From positions 1,736,001 to 1,800,000 of the forward strand of contig CP185379.1 in the NCBI GenBank assembly GCA_049177215.1: a DNA stretch of 64,000 nucleotides, given 5' to 3'. Shown here in pieces: positions 39,826 through 47,840 of the stretch. The DNA comes from Pollutiaquabacter aromativorans (GTDB taxonomy: Bacteria > Bacteroidota > Bacteroidia > AKYH767-A > 2013-40CM-41-45). Below the pieces are notes generated by a model. It was not told the origin of the DNA, did no database searches, and was given only the letters and a program-made list of their open reading frames with translations. Positions within the stretch are counted from its first letter, which is position 1, and each line of letters opens with the position of its first letter. Made by a program: the position numbers and the translations under genes.

Positions 39826-40358
39826 ACCAACACCAACCAAATCCCATCCTCCCCATCCGTTTCTTTCCATTGCACTTTTACTTTCTCCTCTGTGATGGTA
39901 TCGACTGAGATGCCGATGTAATCGGGTTCGATCGGAAGATGCCGGCTGTAGCGGCGGTCGATGAGTGTAAGCAATTCCACTTTCTCGGGTCGCCCGAAGT
40001 CGATGAGCGCATCCAGGCCGGAACGGATGGTTCGTCCAGTATAGAGTACGTCATCCACCAGCACGACCTTCAAGCCCTCGATCACGAAATCCATATTCGT
40101 TGCACAGGGGGCAAGGATCTCCCTGCGGCGAAAATCGTCCCGATAGAAGGTCACGTCCAGTTCTCCCAGGCGGATCTTTCGGCCTTCCAGGATGCGTTCC
40201 AGGTGCGCTTTCAAGCGGCGGGCGACGAAAACGCCTCGCGGCTGGAGTCCGATCAATGCAGTCTTGGAAAAATCCCCGTGATTCTCGATGAGTTGATAGC
40301 ACAATCGCTGCATCGTGATGTCGAGGCGGGTGGCGTCGGCCAGGGGGCGTTTCTGCAT
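39813..40358 (-). CDS. pyrR: PyrR bifunctional regulator / uracil phosphoribosyltransferase
   Basis: This phosphoribosyltransferase-fold protein (about 181 aa from ATG 40358, the usual PyrR start MQKRPLADATRLD; an in-frame ATG at 40397 is possible) has the PRPP-binding motif VVLVDDVLYTGRTIR and LIGLQPRGVFVARRL. In many bacteria PyrR binds pyr mRNA; in others it acts only as a phosphoribosyltransferase. The pyrB gene lies downstream on the same strand. I could not identify an anti-terminator structure. The last codons are built from a heptamer repeat. Confidence 0.88.
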   Translation of the reverse strand: MQKRPLADATRLDITMQRLCYQLIENHGDFSKTALIGLQPRGVFVARRLKAHLERILEGRKIRLGELDVTFYRDDFRRREILAPCATNMDFVIEGLKVVLVDDVLYTGRTIRSGLDALIDFGRPEKVELLTLIDRRYSRHLPIEPDYIGISVDTITEEKVKVQWKETDGEDGIWLVLVSEQ

Positions 40359-40406
40359 AGTCGATCCCAAGGTAGGATGTTTAAGGGGCTGTTCCAATGT
40401 CCGCGA

Positions 40407-40877
40407 TCAGGCAGGTTGTTGCCAGCCGAATTGCCGCAGATGATGGCGGGCGTGCTTGGCCAGTAACGCTACCCACTGTTCGAAGTTGAGGTCGCCGAAG
40501 AATGGGTTACGGATCCGTTTATCGGCTTGCCCTTCAAAGCACTTGACAAAATCGTGCAGCTCTGCTTCCAACTGCCGGATCAACTCCTCCATACTGGTCA
40601 TCTTAGCAGGAAGCGGTTCCACCGGCATGAGTTGATTGACGGTATTGGGACGAAACTCCTTGGGACCAACGACGAACTCCTGCATGGCCGGCACGCGTTC
40701 GGCCGGCGTAAGGATTTCAGGAAATACGTCTTTGCCATTGGCGTTACGCACCGCTTCGCAAAGATGTTCAATCATCTGATGAACGTTCATCTTTCCGAAC
40801 ACAGGTGGCGTAGCGGGGTCGATCATTCGTAACTGGCGGGGAAACTCTTCCAGGAGGAATTGCAGGGATGTTTGCAT
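40407..40877 (-). CDS. DinB-like / DUF1569 protein
   Basis: A small (about 156 aa, start at ATG 40877 or six codons earlier at 40895) helical-bundle protein. The opening LEEFPRQLRMIDPATPPVFGKMNVHQMIEHL and the closing FGDLNFEQWVALLAKHARHHLRQFG place His residues as in the DinB-type metal-binding bundle. Proteins of this group are putative metal-dependent hydrolases or thiol transferases; the activity here is unknown. It ends 49 bases upstream of pyrR. Confidence 0.7.
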   Translation of the reverse strand: MQTSLQFLLEEFPRQLRMIDPATPPVFGKMNVHQMIEHLCEAVRNANGKDVFPEILTPAERVPAMQEFVVGPKEFRPNTVNQLMPVEPLPAKMTSMEELIRQLEAELHDFVKCFEGQADKRIRNPFFGDLNFEQWVALLAKHARHHLRQFGWQQPA

Positions 40878-40932
40878 GGTCGGTTGGCTGGTCAACTGCT
40901 AAGGTGCATAGGAATATTCAGCCCGGAAAAAG

Positions 40933-40961
40933 AAAAAAGCCGTCCCAGGGGACGGCTTTTT
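40933..40961 (-). terminator. Terminator of rpsA
   Basis: On the minus strand AAAAAGCCGTCCCCTGGGACGGCTTTTTT forms a GC-rich stem with an A tract before and a T tract after, so it may also act for the opposite strand. Confidence 0.9.
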
Positions 40962-40995
40962 CTTTCTTGAGCTTCTGAATTCAACATTGTGAAGT

Positions 40996-42834
40996 TCAGT
41001 CCTTTTTATCAGAGTCCTGAGCTTTCTTTTCAGCGGCTTCGAGTTCGGTACGCAGGTTGCTGAGGGCCGCGATATCGCCAAGGGTCGTCTTTTCAACGTT
41101 CTCCTTCACTTTCTTCACTGCCTTTGCATTATCCTCGCGATCCTTCTCCTTGGTCTCCTTCTCGGCAACACGCGCGATTCCGCGGGCTTCCTCGTGGATA
41201 CGGGCATGGGATACGACGATCTTACGCTGGTCTTTGTTAAACTCGATGACCTTGAAGTCGGCTTTGTCATCAGCTTTGAGGGACTTGCCGTCTTCCTTCA
41301 CCAGGTGCTTGTTCGGGCAGAAGCCTTCGACACCGTAGGGAAGCGCGACTGTTGCGCCCTTCTCGCCGACTTTCAATACCGTGCCTTCGTGCAGGCTGTC
41401 GACGCCGAAGATGGTTTCGAACACATCCCAGGGGTTCTCTTCGAGTTGTTTGTGTCCGAGGCTGAGGCGACGGTTTTCCGCATCCACTTCGAGCACGACC
41501 ACGTCGAGTTTATCACCCACTTTGGTGAACTCCGACGGGTGCTTGATCTTCTTGCTCCAGGAGAGGTCGGAGATGTGCACGAGTCCGTCGATGCCTTCTT
41601 CGAGTTCCACGAAGACGCCGAAGTTGGTGAAGTTCTTCACCGTAGCGGTCAACTTCGTGCCGGCCGGGTATTTCGTGATGACGTTCACCCACGGATCAGG
41701 CTTGAGTTGCTTGAGGCCGAGTGACATCTTACGCTCTTCACGGTCAAGGGTCAGGACAACACACTCGATCTCTTCGCCGACTTTCAGGAAGTCGTGCGGG
41801 CTGCGGAGGTGCTGCGACCAGGACATTTCTGATACGTGGAGGAGTCCTTCGACACCCGGAGCGATCTCGACGAACGCGCCGTAGTCGGCGAGGACAACCA
41901 CTTTGCCTTTCACCTTATCGCCAACGTTGAGGTTGCCATCGAGCTGCGTCCAAGGATGCGGAGTAAGCTGCTTGAGGCCAAGCGCGATGCGCTTCTTCTC
42001 TTCGTCGAAATCGAGGATAACGACGTTGATCTTCTGATCGAGCTTGAGTACTTCTTCCGGATGCGAGATGCGGCCCCAGGAGATATCCGTAATGTGCAGC
42101 AGGCCGTCGATGCCGCCGAGGTCCACGAACGCACCGTAGTCGGTGATGTTCTTGACGGTTCCCTCGAGTACTTGACCCTTCTCGAGCTTCTTCATGATCT
42201 CGGCCTTTTGGAGCTCGAGTTCCTCTTCGATCAGGATCTTGTGAGAGACGACTACGTTCTTGAATTCGTTGTTGATCTTCACCACCTTGAACTCCATGTT
42301 CTTGCCTACGAATTGGTCGTAGTCGCGGATCGGCTTGACGTCGATCTGGGAGCCGGGCAGGAAGGCCTCGATGCCGAAGACGTCGACGATCAGACCACCC
42401 TTGGTACGGCACTTCACATAGCCGGTGATGACCTCGTCACCTTCCAGGGCCGCGTTGATGCGATCCCAGGACTTCAGTGCACGGGCTTTCTTGTGAGAAA
42501 GCAGGAGCTGACCATTCTTGTCCTCTTGCTTCTCCACGTAAACTTCCACCTTGTCGCCGGCTTTGATGTCCGGCATGTGGCGGAATTCAGTCAGCGGAAT
42601 CAGACCATCCGATTTGTAGCCGATGTTGATGAGCACATCCTTGGGCGAAACGGATACGACAATTCCTTCCACGATGTCGTGTTCGACCACCGCGTTAAGG
42701 GTTTGATCGTACATTTTCTCCATCCGGGTACGTTCCTCGGCGGAGTAATTGTTCCAGCCTTTGCCCGAAGTTTCCCAGTTGAAGGGATCTGCTTTGGGAG
42801 CAGCGGATTGGTTCGTGATTTCTTCTGTAATCAT
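40996..42834 (-). CDS. rpsA: 30S ribosomal protein S1
   Basis: A 612-aa protein made of six S1 RNA-binding domains (from about residue 50 to 540). Domains 3 to 5 are the most regular, with DYGAFVDLGGIDGLLHITDISW, DYGAFVEIAPGVEGLLHVSEM and NFGVFVELEEGIDGLVHISDL blocks (partial quotes). A charged C-terminal tail (about 545-612) is common in Bacteroidota S1. It recruits mRNA to the 30S subunit; in this phylum Shine-Dalgarno use is low and S1 is thought to matter more. A TAAATTTG promoter element precedes it and a strong terminator follows. Confidence 0.95.
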   Translation of the reverse strand: MITEEITNQSAAPKADPFNWETSGKGWNNYSAEERTRMEKMYDQTLNAVVEHDIVEGIVVSVSPKDVLINIGYKSDGLIPLTEFRHMPDIKAGDKVEVYVEKQEDKNGQLLLSHKKARALKSWDRINAALEGDEVITGYVKCRTKGGLIVDVFGIEAFLPGSQIDVKPIRDYDQFVGKNMEFKVVKINNEFKNVVVSHKILIEEELELQKAEIMKKLEKGQVLEGTVKNITDYGAFVDLGGIDGLLHITDISWGRISHPEEVLKLDQKINVVILDFDEEKKRIALGLKQLTPHPWTQLDGNLNVGDKVKGKVVVLADYGAFVEIAPGVEGLLHVSEMSWSQHLRSPHDFLKVGEEIECVVLTLDREERKMSLGLKQLKPDPWVNVITKYPAGTKLTATVKNFTNFGVFVELEEGIDGLVHISDLSWSKKIKHPSEFTKVGDKLDVVVLEVDAENRRLSLGHKQLEENPWDVFETIFGVDSLHEGTVLKVGEKGATVALPYGVEGFCPNKHLVKEDGKSLKADDKADFKVIEFNKDQRKIVVSHARIHEEARGIARVAEKETKEKDREDNAKAVKKVKENVEKTTLGDIAALSNLRTELEAAEKKAQDSDKKD

Positions 42835-42885
42835 TTAATTTTTAAGTTGTTTATAGTTAAGTGGCGTCGTTTCTGTTTGGGGTCG

Positions 42886-42893
42886 CAAATTTA
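42886..42893 (-). promoter_or_regulatory. Promoter -7 element (TAAATTTG) for rpsA
   Basis: The complement reads TAAATTTG, 52 bases upstream of the rpsA ATG. The rest of 42894-43154 is AT-rich, with no gene or RNA I can support. Confidence 0.6.
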
Positions 42894-43154
42894 GGAATTA
42901 TCTTCTTTGGTTAAAAGTGCTCAATTAGAAACTTTTAAAGGCCATTAGCAGTCTGCCATGACTTGAAATTTTGATTTTTTCAAGGGGTAGGAAGCACCAC
43001 TACCCGATTGAAGGATCAGGATAATTGATTACGACCATATATTTAACATAATAATACACAAATGGGACAAAATCCTGTATTTACTCCTCTATGGACTAAA
43101 AGGTTGCAAAACATTGAAATGAAAGTGGGGAAATAACCAATCCGGAACCCCGGA

Positions 43155-44045
43155 TCAGGCAGAAGTACCGATCGGTTCGAGGTGGCTGGCGACCTTTTGC
43201 ATCAGCCACATCGGCGTACTGGTCGCGCCACAAATGCCGATTGACTGCACACCATCGAACCAGGCATAGTCGATCTCCTCCACGTCCGAAATGAAATAGG
43301 TCCTGGGGTTGACCGCGCGACAGACCTCGAACAGCGCTTTTCCATTGGAACTCTTCTTCCCGGAAACAAACAGGATGAGGTCGTGCTGTTCCGCGAACTT
43401 TCGAAGCTGGGGTTCCCGGTTGGAAACCTGCCGGCAGATGGTATCATTGGTGGACAAGTACTCGTCCTGGATCTCGCTTTCCTGTGCAAGTCTCGACCGT
43501 TCCTCAATCAACGCCTTCATGCGTTCAAAGCCGCGGGAACTCTTCGTAGTCTGAGAGAAGAAATAGATCGGGCGGGAGAAATCGATCTTACTGAGGTCAT
43601 CCTCGTTGCGGATGATGAGGGCCTCCCCTCCTGTTTGCCCAACCAGGCCGTTCACTTCGGCGTGTCCGATCTCTCCGTAGATGACGACCTGTCCGTTGTT
43701 CGCCACCACTTCTTCGTAACTGGAGCGGACGCGGTTCTGGAGTTTGAGTACAACGGGACAAGAGGCATCAATCAACTCGATGTTGTTTTGCAGCGCGATC
43801 TGATAGGTCTCCGGTGGTTCACCGTGCGCACGGATTAGCACTTTGCAATCGTGCAGTTGCCGCAAGGTCTCATGGTCTATGATCTTCAGCCCTTTGGCTT
43901 TCAGCCGCTCGACCTCGACGTTATTGTGGACGATATCACCGAGGCAATAGAGTGAACCGGAACGGTCCAGTTCATCTTCAGCCATCTGGATGGCGTAAAC
44001 AACGCCAAAACAAAAGCCCGAATGCGGGTCTAAGGTGATTTTCAT
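43155..44045 (-). CDS. ispH: 4-hydroxy-3-methylbut-2-enyl diphosphate reductase
   Basis: This 296-aa iron-sulfur enzyme catalyses the last step of the MEP isoprenoid pathway, giving IPP and DMAPP. The three cluster cysteines are visible: Cys12 in HSGFCFGV, one in LIDASCPVV (about 95) and one in DTICRQVSNRE (about 200), plus the substrate loop ICGATSTP. Length is that of the short IspH. A TACCTTTG element lies nine bases upstream of the ATG, implying a very short leader. cmk lies 47 bases upstream in the same direction. Confidence 0.96.
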   Translation of the reverse strand: MKITLDPHSGFCFGVVYAIQMAEDELDRSGSLYCLGDIVHNNVEVERLKAKGLKIIDHETLRQLHDCKVLIRAHGEPPETYQIALQNNIELIDASCPVVLKLQNRVRSSYEEVVANNGQVVIYGEIGHAEVNGLVGQTGGEALIIRNEDDLSKIDFSRPIYFFSQTTKSSRGFERMKALIEERSRLAQESEIQDEYLSTNDTICRQVSNREPQLRKFAEQHDLILFVSGKKSSNGKALFEVCRAVNPRTYFISDVEEIDYAWFDGVQSIGICGATSTPMWLMQKVASHLEPIGTSA

Positions 44046-44053
44046 TCGAGATG

Positions 44054-44061
44054 CAAAGGTA
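44054..44061 (-). promoter_or_regulatory. Promoter -7 element (TACCTTTG) for ispH
   Basis: The complement reads TACCTTTG just before the ispH start. The perfect palindrome at 44075-44092 sits where the -33 region would be. Confidence 0.5.
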
Positions 44062-44074
44062 CGAAAAAGCGCTC

Positions 44075-44092
44075 GAACCAGTTAACTGGTTC
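44075..44092. promoter_or_regulatory. Perfect 18-bp palindrome between cmk and ispH
   Basis: GAACCAGTTAACTGGTTC is its own complement and lies directly after the cmk stop (44093-44095), about 14 bases upstream of the ispH -7 element. It could be an operator, or the stem (7 bp, TTAA loop) of a weak terminator, since a T5 tract follows six bases later. Confidence 0.6.
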
Positions 44093-44860
44093 TCAAGCCG
44101 GTGATTGCACGGAGCGCTGCCGGACCAGGTCCAGCGCGATAGCCAGTTGCTCTTCCTGGTTGAGGTCGGAATTGTCGAGCACGATCGCGTCCTCCGCCTT
44201 CCTAAGCGGGCTTTCGGCCCGATGGGTATCGGTATGGTCACGGTCCTCGATGTTCTTGCTGACTTCGTCCATCGTCACCATGAAGCCCTTTTCGTTCAGT
44301 TCGTCGAACCGCCGTTTGGCACGCACTTCCGGTCGGGCCGTCATGAAAATCTTCAGCTCCGCATTCGGGAATACCGTAGTGCCGATATCCCGCCCATCCA
44401 TGACGATCCCTTTATCGCGTCCATAGCCTTGTTGTTTCTTTACCATCCTCCGGCGAATGGCTGGAATGGCGCTGACCGGACTTACCAGATCCGAGATACG
44501 CAGGTCACGAATCTGTCGTTCCACGTTCAGCCCGTTCAGGTGAACTTCGGAAAGTTTCGTTTCAGGATTGACCTGAAAAGTGATCTTGATGTGATCGAGA
44601 AAACGATCCATCTCTTCGGCATTCATCGATTCCAACTGGGCGACCGTAAGGTCGTGTTGAATCATGAATAGCGTCACTGCCCGGTACATGGCGCCGGAGT
44701 CGATGTATCGATACCCCAAATGCCGGGCTAATGCCTTGGCCAGGGTGCTTTTTCCGCAGGAGGAAAAACCATCGATCGCGATAACTAGCTTTTCTGAGCC
44801 CACTTCAGGTTCTGAACGGATGGTATACCCCCCATTTCCTTTTAACGGATAGGCAGTCAT
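44093..44860 (-). CDS. cmk: Cytidylate kinase
   Basis: This 255-aa P-loop kinase phosphorylates CMP and dCMP. The Walker A motif is GFSSCGKST (residues 31-39), followed by YIDSGAMYRAVTLFM, the DGRDIGTTVFPNAELKIFMTA block (partial quote) and a LID/RxxxR region. The N-terminal 20 residues before the fold are longer than usual, so an internal start is conceivable, though no ATG is closer. It lies between porQ and ispH; adjacency of cmk and porQ has been seen in other Bacteroidota as far as I recall. Confidence 0.95.
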   Translation of the reverse strand: MTAYPLKGNGGYTIRSEPEVGSEKLVIAIDGFSSCGKSTLAKALARHLGYRYIDSGAMYRAVTLFMIQHDLTVAQLESMNAEEMDRFLDHIKITFQVNPETKLSEVHLNGLNVERQIRDLRISDLVSPVSAIPAIRRRMVKKQQGYGRDKGIVMDGRDIGTTVFPNAELKIFMTARPEVRAKRRFDELNEKGFMVTMDEVSKNIEDRDHTDTHRAESPLRKAEDAIVLDNSDLNQEEQLAIALDLVRQRSVQSPA

Positions 44861-45067
44861 GTTTCGGAAGGCAATTTAGGAAAATGGACGATGTCAAATG
44901 GCTGCAATGCCGGTCAATCCCTGCTTCGCCCTGAAAACGAATTCACTGAATTTTCGTGCGAAGATTGATTTCAATTGGATGAGCAGGAAACCTGGCAACA
45001 TACAGCCATCCAACCATCAAACTAATATCGGCAAAGTCAAAGGAACGAAGAGCCTGGGCCTGGAAAA

Positions 45068-46130
45068 TCAGTTAGTATCTCCGGCTTTTTTCGAAAATTC
45101 AGCCAGGTTCATGGTAATCGAGAAGTGGTCGGCGCCTCCGGCCTGATGGAAATTACCGCGTCCATACCCCAGTACGAACTTGGATATCTTCAGGCCGAAG
45201 CCGAACGAAAAGCCGACCGTTCCGGGCGCGGTATCAACTACGAGCTCGCGTCTCCGTTGGAAATTATAAGCGGCACGGAGGTGAAAATTCCTGGAGAGCA
45301 GGATCTCGGTACCGATGATGAAATGACGGGAGAGTTTGTTCCAAAAGTTGATCTTCTTCTGCTGTGCCTCGCCGGTCAGTGGATCAACACCGGATAAATC
45401 AAAGGGATCATTGTACGAAAGATCGAACTTCTGAAGATGCCGATAAGTGATATTGAACCGAAGCGGCGTATGCTTTAACCTTTTCGAAACTCCCAGCAAC
45501 AATTCGATCGGCAGGGGTTCCGCATTACCCTTTACATAATAGTCGATCTGCGCGCCGGCATTCCGGGCCAGGATTGTGGCTGTCCAGTTGTTGACGGTGT
45601 CCAGATACGTGGCGCTGATGTCCACACCGATTCCGAAGGAATTATAGAGGTAATAATCGCTGTAAATGAATTTCATTCCGGCCCCTACGCTGAACAAGGG
45701 ATTGTATTGGTAACCCCATCCGAGGTTCAGCGCGTAGTCCGCTGCCCGGAACGTACCCTTCCTGATCGCCAAACACGTTTGTTTCCCGGAACTCCCCGTA
45801 GTTGGCGTAATGCATGTAGGCGAGGAATGTTCCCAGCTTACCGTAATCCCTGGCAAAAGCGGCGTTGCCGAATTTCACGCCATCGGGATACAAGACACCG
45901 CTCAACGCGAGTGAACGGTCCATGGAAGGATTGATAAGGGAAGGCGCCTGCAGGGCGGTATTCAGGTCGTGGTCCTTCACGGTAATCAATGTTCCGCCCA
46001 GCGCGGCGATACGGGCCGAAGCCGGTACGTTCAGGAACTGGTAGACATAATTACCTCCGATCTGTGCATGGGCAGCAAGCGAAGTGAGGAGAATTGCCGG
46101 CAGGAAGAGCGATCGAATGGTCCGGTGCAT
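45068..46130 (-). CDS. porQ: Type IX secretion system protein PorQ (one frameshift)
   Basis: A predicted outer-membrane beta-barrel of about 353 aa. Signal peptide from ATG 46130: TIRSLFLPAILLTSLAAHAQ. The N-terminal half has QFLNVPASARIAALGG, typical of the PorQ/PorV (UPF0164-like) fold. The frame then breaks after VFGDQEG and continues in another frame with TFRAADYALNLGWGYQYNP to FSKKAGDTN. One extra base within ccc at 45756-45758 accounts for the break. PorQ belongs to the attachment complex that anchors T9SS cargo at the surface, fitting the many T9SS substrates here. The 207 bases between it and cmk show no gene. Confidence 0.87.
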
Positions 46131-46201
46131 AGAAGGTAAATGTAGGAAATTGAACAGGAACGATTCAGCGACCGGAATATTGCACACAGCAGGTACTGTT
46201 T

Positions 46202-47143
46202 TCATCCTACTGTGCAACGGGCTTCCACTCCATTGCCTCCCCGTTCCACCCAAAGTTCTCGGCCTCCCAGCGCTTCAAGTGTTTTCCTGATCTGATCGGG
46301 TGTCCGGAGGTGCTTGTAGTAGTCCGTCAGGGAATCGTACGTGTCCAACCGTGCCCATTCTTCCTGCTGCACTTTGCTCAGTTCCGGAAAAACATTCATG
46401 AACGTGATGAGCGGTGAAACGCGTTTCAACAGCCAGGTCAGGGTCTTGCTATTCCGAAACCTCCAATGCCAGGGAAAGAAAAAGTTCACCATTCCGTCCA
46501 CGATCTTTTTGGAAGTGGTCGGACGGAGGTGCTTCAACACCTGGCGGTACCAGGTAGCTGGATTGAAATAATAGTTGATGCGCCAGGGATAATGGTCGAT
46601 CACCAATAGCCCACCCGGCTTAGCCATCGCATACAAAGCAGCGATCGTCCGCTCCGAACTGGGCGTATGCTGAATGACCCCCAGGCAGATCACCACATCA
46701 AAGCTCTTCGGCGGAAAAGGCAGTTCATAGACACTTGCCTGCGCCAATTGATAGACTTTGTCGGCTCCCATGTTTTCCCGGTTGACCTCGACAGCATTGC
46801 TCAGATCGACCGAATGCACCTGTGCTCCTGCCGAGAGCAATAACTCCGTAAAGCGACCTGCTCCGCTGCCGACTTCCAGCACTTCCTTTCCACGGAGCTG
46901 ATCAATGGGAAACCCCAGACAACGCTCCAGTCGGATCCTGGTGATCGGCGTTCCGCTATGACTGTCTAATTGGGTGCGCGCAAAGTTCTTCCACTGAAAG
47001 CCGAAGGCATCGGCATAGTTCTCGGCCGGTACGAAGCGGGGAATTCCATTAATAACAGGGAATCGCTCCCCGGAGGGAGAAACCAGAAAGTCCCCTTCAA
47101 GACGAAGCGTTTGTCGACTGGAAGGTGAAACAAAAGGAATCAT
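46202..47143 (-). CDS. Class I SAM-dependent methyltransferase with Trm112-like N-terminus
   Basis: A 313-aa soluble protein. The first about 45 residues (FVSPSSRQTLRLEGDFLVSP, then FPVINGIPRFV) look like a Trm112-like substrate-entry domain without zinc cysteines. The Rossmann methyltransferase core follows with SAM motif I VLEVGSGAGRFTELL (about 87-101), SVDLSNAV, VVICLGVIQHTPS and LLVIDHYPW. Such two-part methyltransferases are frequent in glycan or lipid modification, but the substrate is unknown. Confidence 0.85.
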   Translation of the reverse strand: MIPFVSPSSRQTLRLEGDFLVSPSGERFPVINGIPRFVPAENYADAFGFQWKNFARTQLDSHSGTPITRIRLERCLGFPIDQLRGKEVLEVGSGAGRFTELLLSAGAQVHSVDLSNAVEVNRENMGADKVYQLAQASVYELPFPPKSFDVVICLGVIQHTPSSERTIAALYAMAKPGGLLVIDHYPWRINYYFNPATWYRQVLKHLRPTTSKKIVDGMVNFFFPWHWRFRNSKTLTWLLKRVSPLITFMNVFPELSKVQQEEWARLDTYDSLTDYYKHLRTPDQIRKTLEALGGRELWVERGGNGVEARCTVG

Positions 47144-47228
47144 ACACGTACGCGAATAGCGGGGCGAATGTAGGGAATTTCAGGCCGAGCTTAGCCTGCC
47201 GGAGGATCCCGGCATTCACCCTGATCGC

Positions 47229-47717
47229 TTAACCGCCGGAGGGACCGTACGTACCCGGCAAGGGTATGTCCAGCAAACGCAAGAACACTCCTAACTGGGC
47301 GCGATGATGATACCAGTGATTCAGGCACCAGGTTCTGGCGACCTGTTCTTTGGGCAGTATGAAGTAAATGGTATCGCCGTTACGCATTGTCCAGTTGTCG
47401 GTCATCCGTTCATCCGGAAACTTTTCCAGGATACCTTTAGCGGCTGCCAGGTTTTTTTCGAGTATGCCGAGCAAATCGGCAGTATCCCGGGCAACATAGG
47501 GCTTGTAATCACTCTTTTGAAAATCGAGTTCATCGTCCTCCAGGGTATTTTTAAACCAGGACGGAATCTCCGCCACATGCGTAGCCAGTCGCCCGAGGCT
47601 CATGCTCTTCGGATGGGGTTTCCAGTCAGCCTTATCCAGGGGGACTGCATTCAAAATATTTCGGGTTGCTTCCGCTTCCCTCGTGAGTTCGTTGAGGAAT
47701 TCCTGTGCTCTTGTCAT
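47229..47717 (-). CDS. DinB-family protein
   Basis: This 162-aa four-helix-bundle protein carries the DinB metal triad: His in GRLATHVAEIPSW (about 47) and the pair in LNHWYHHRAQLGVFL (about 134-140). The family includes divalent-metal-dependent enzymes and thiol transferases; the substrate is unknown. It is distinct from the more diverged DinB-like protein at 40407. Confidence 0.85.
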   Translation of the reverse strand: MTRAQEFLNELTREAEATRNILNAVPLDKADWKPHPKSMSLGRLATHVAEIPSWFKNTLEDDELDFQKSDYKPYVARDTADLLGILEKNLAAAKGILEKFPDERMTDNWTMRNGDTIYFILPKEQVARTWCLNHWYHHRAQLGVFLRLLDIPLPGTYGPSGG

Positions 47718-47801
47718 GATCGTTTAACTATCAATTGGTGTTTGCTTAATAAAGGAGATTCGCTTCGGTTTCGCAAAAAACTCCTGCACAAATTTTTTTA
47801 T

Positions 47802-47835
47802 AAAAAAACACCGGCTTCAGGGCCGGTGTTTTTTT
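47802..47835 (-). terminator. Terminator downstream of the Trp/Tyr/His-rich protein gene
   Basis: AAAAAAACACCGGC and GCCGGTGTTTTTTT form a long stem with A and T tracts on both sides, six bases beyond the stop codon of the 47841 gene. Confidence 0.9.
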
Positions 47836-47840
47836 ACTGC

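Noticed and set aside
42894..43154. Possible riboswitch or small RNA between ispH and rpsA
   Set aside because: The stretch is AT-rich, with no conserved structure I can recognise; only the short TCCGG/CCGGA dyad at the ispH end is visible.
44898..45146. Short plus-strand open frame between cmk and porQ
   Set aside because: It overlaps the 3' end of porQ on the other strand and has no protein-like features.
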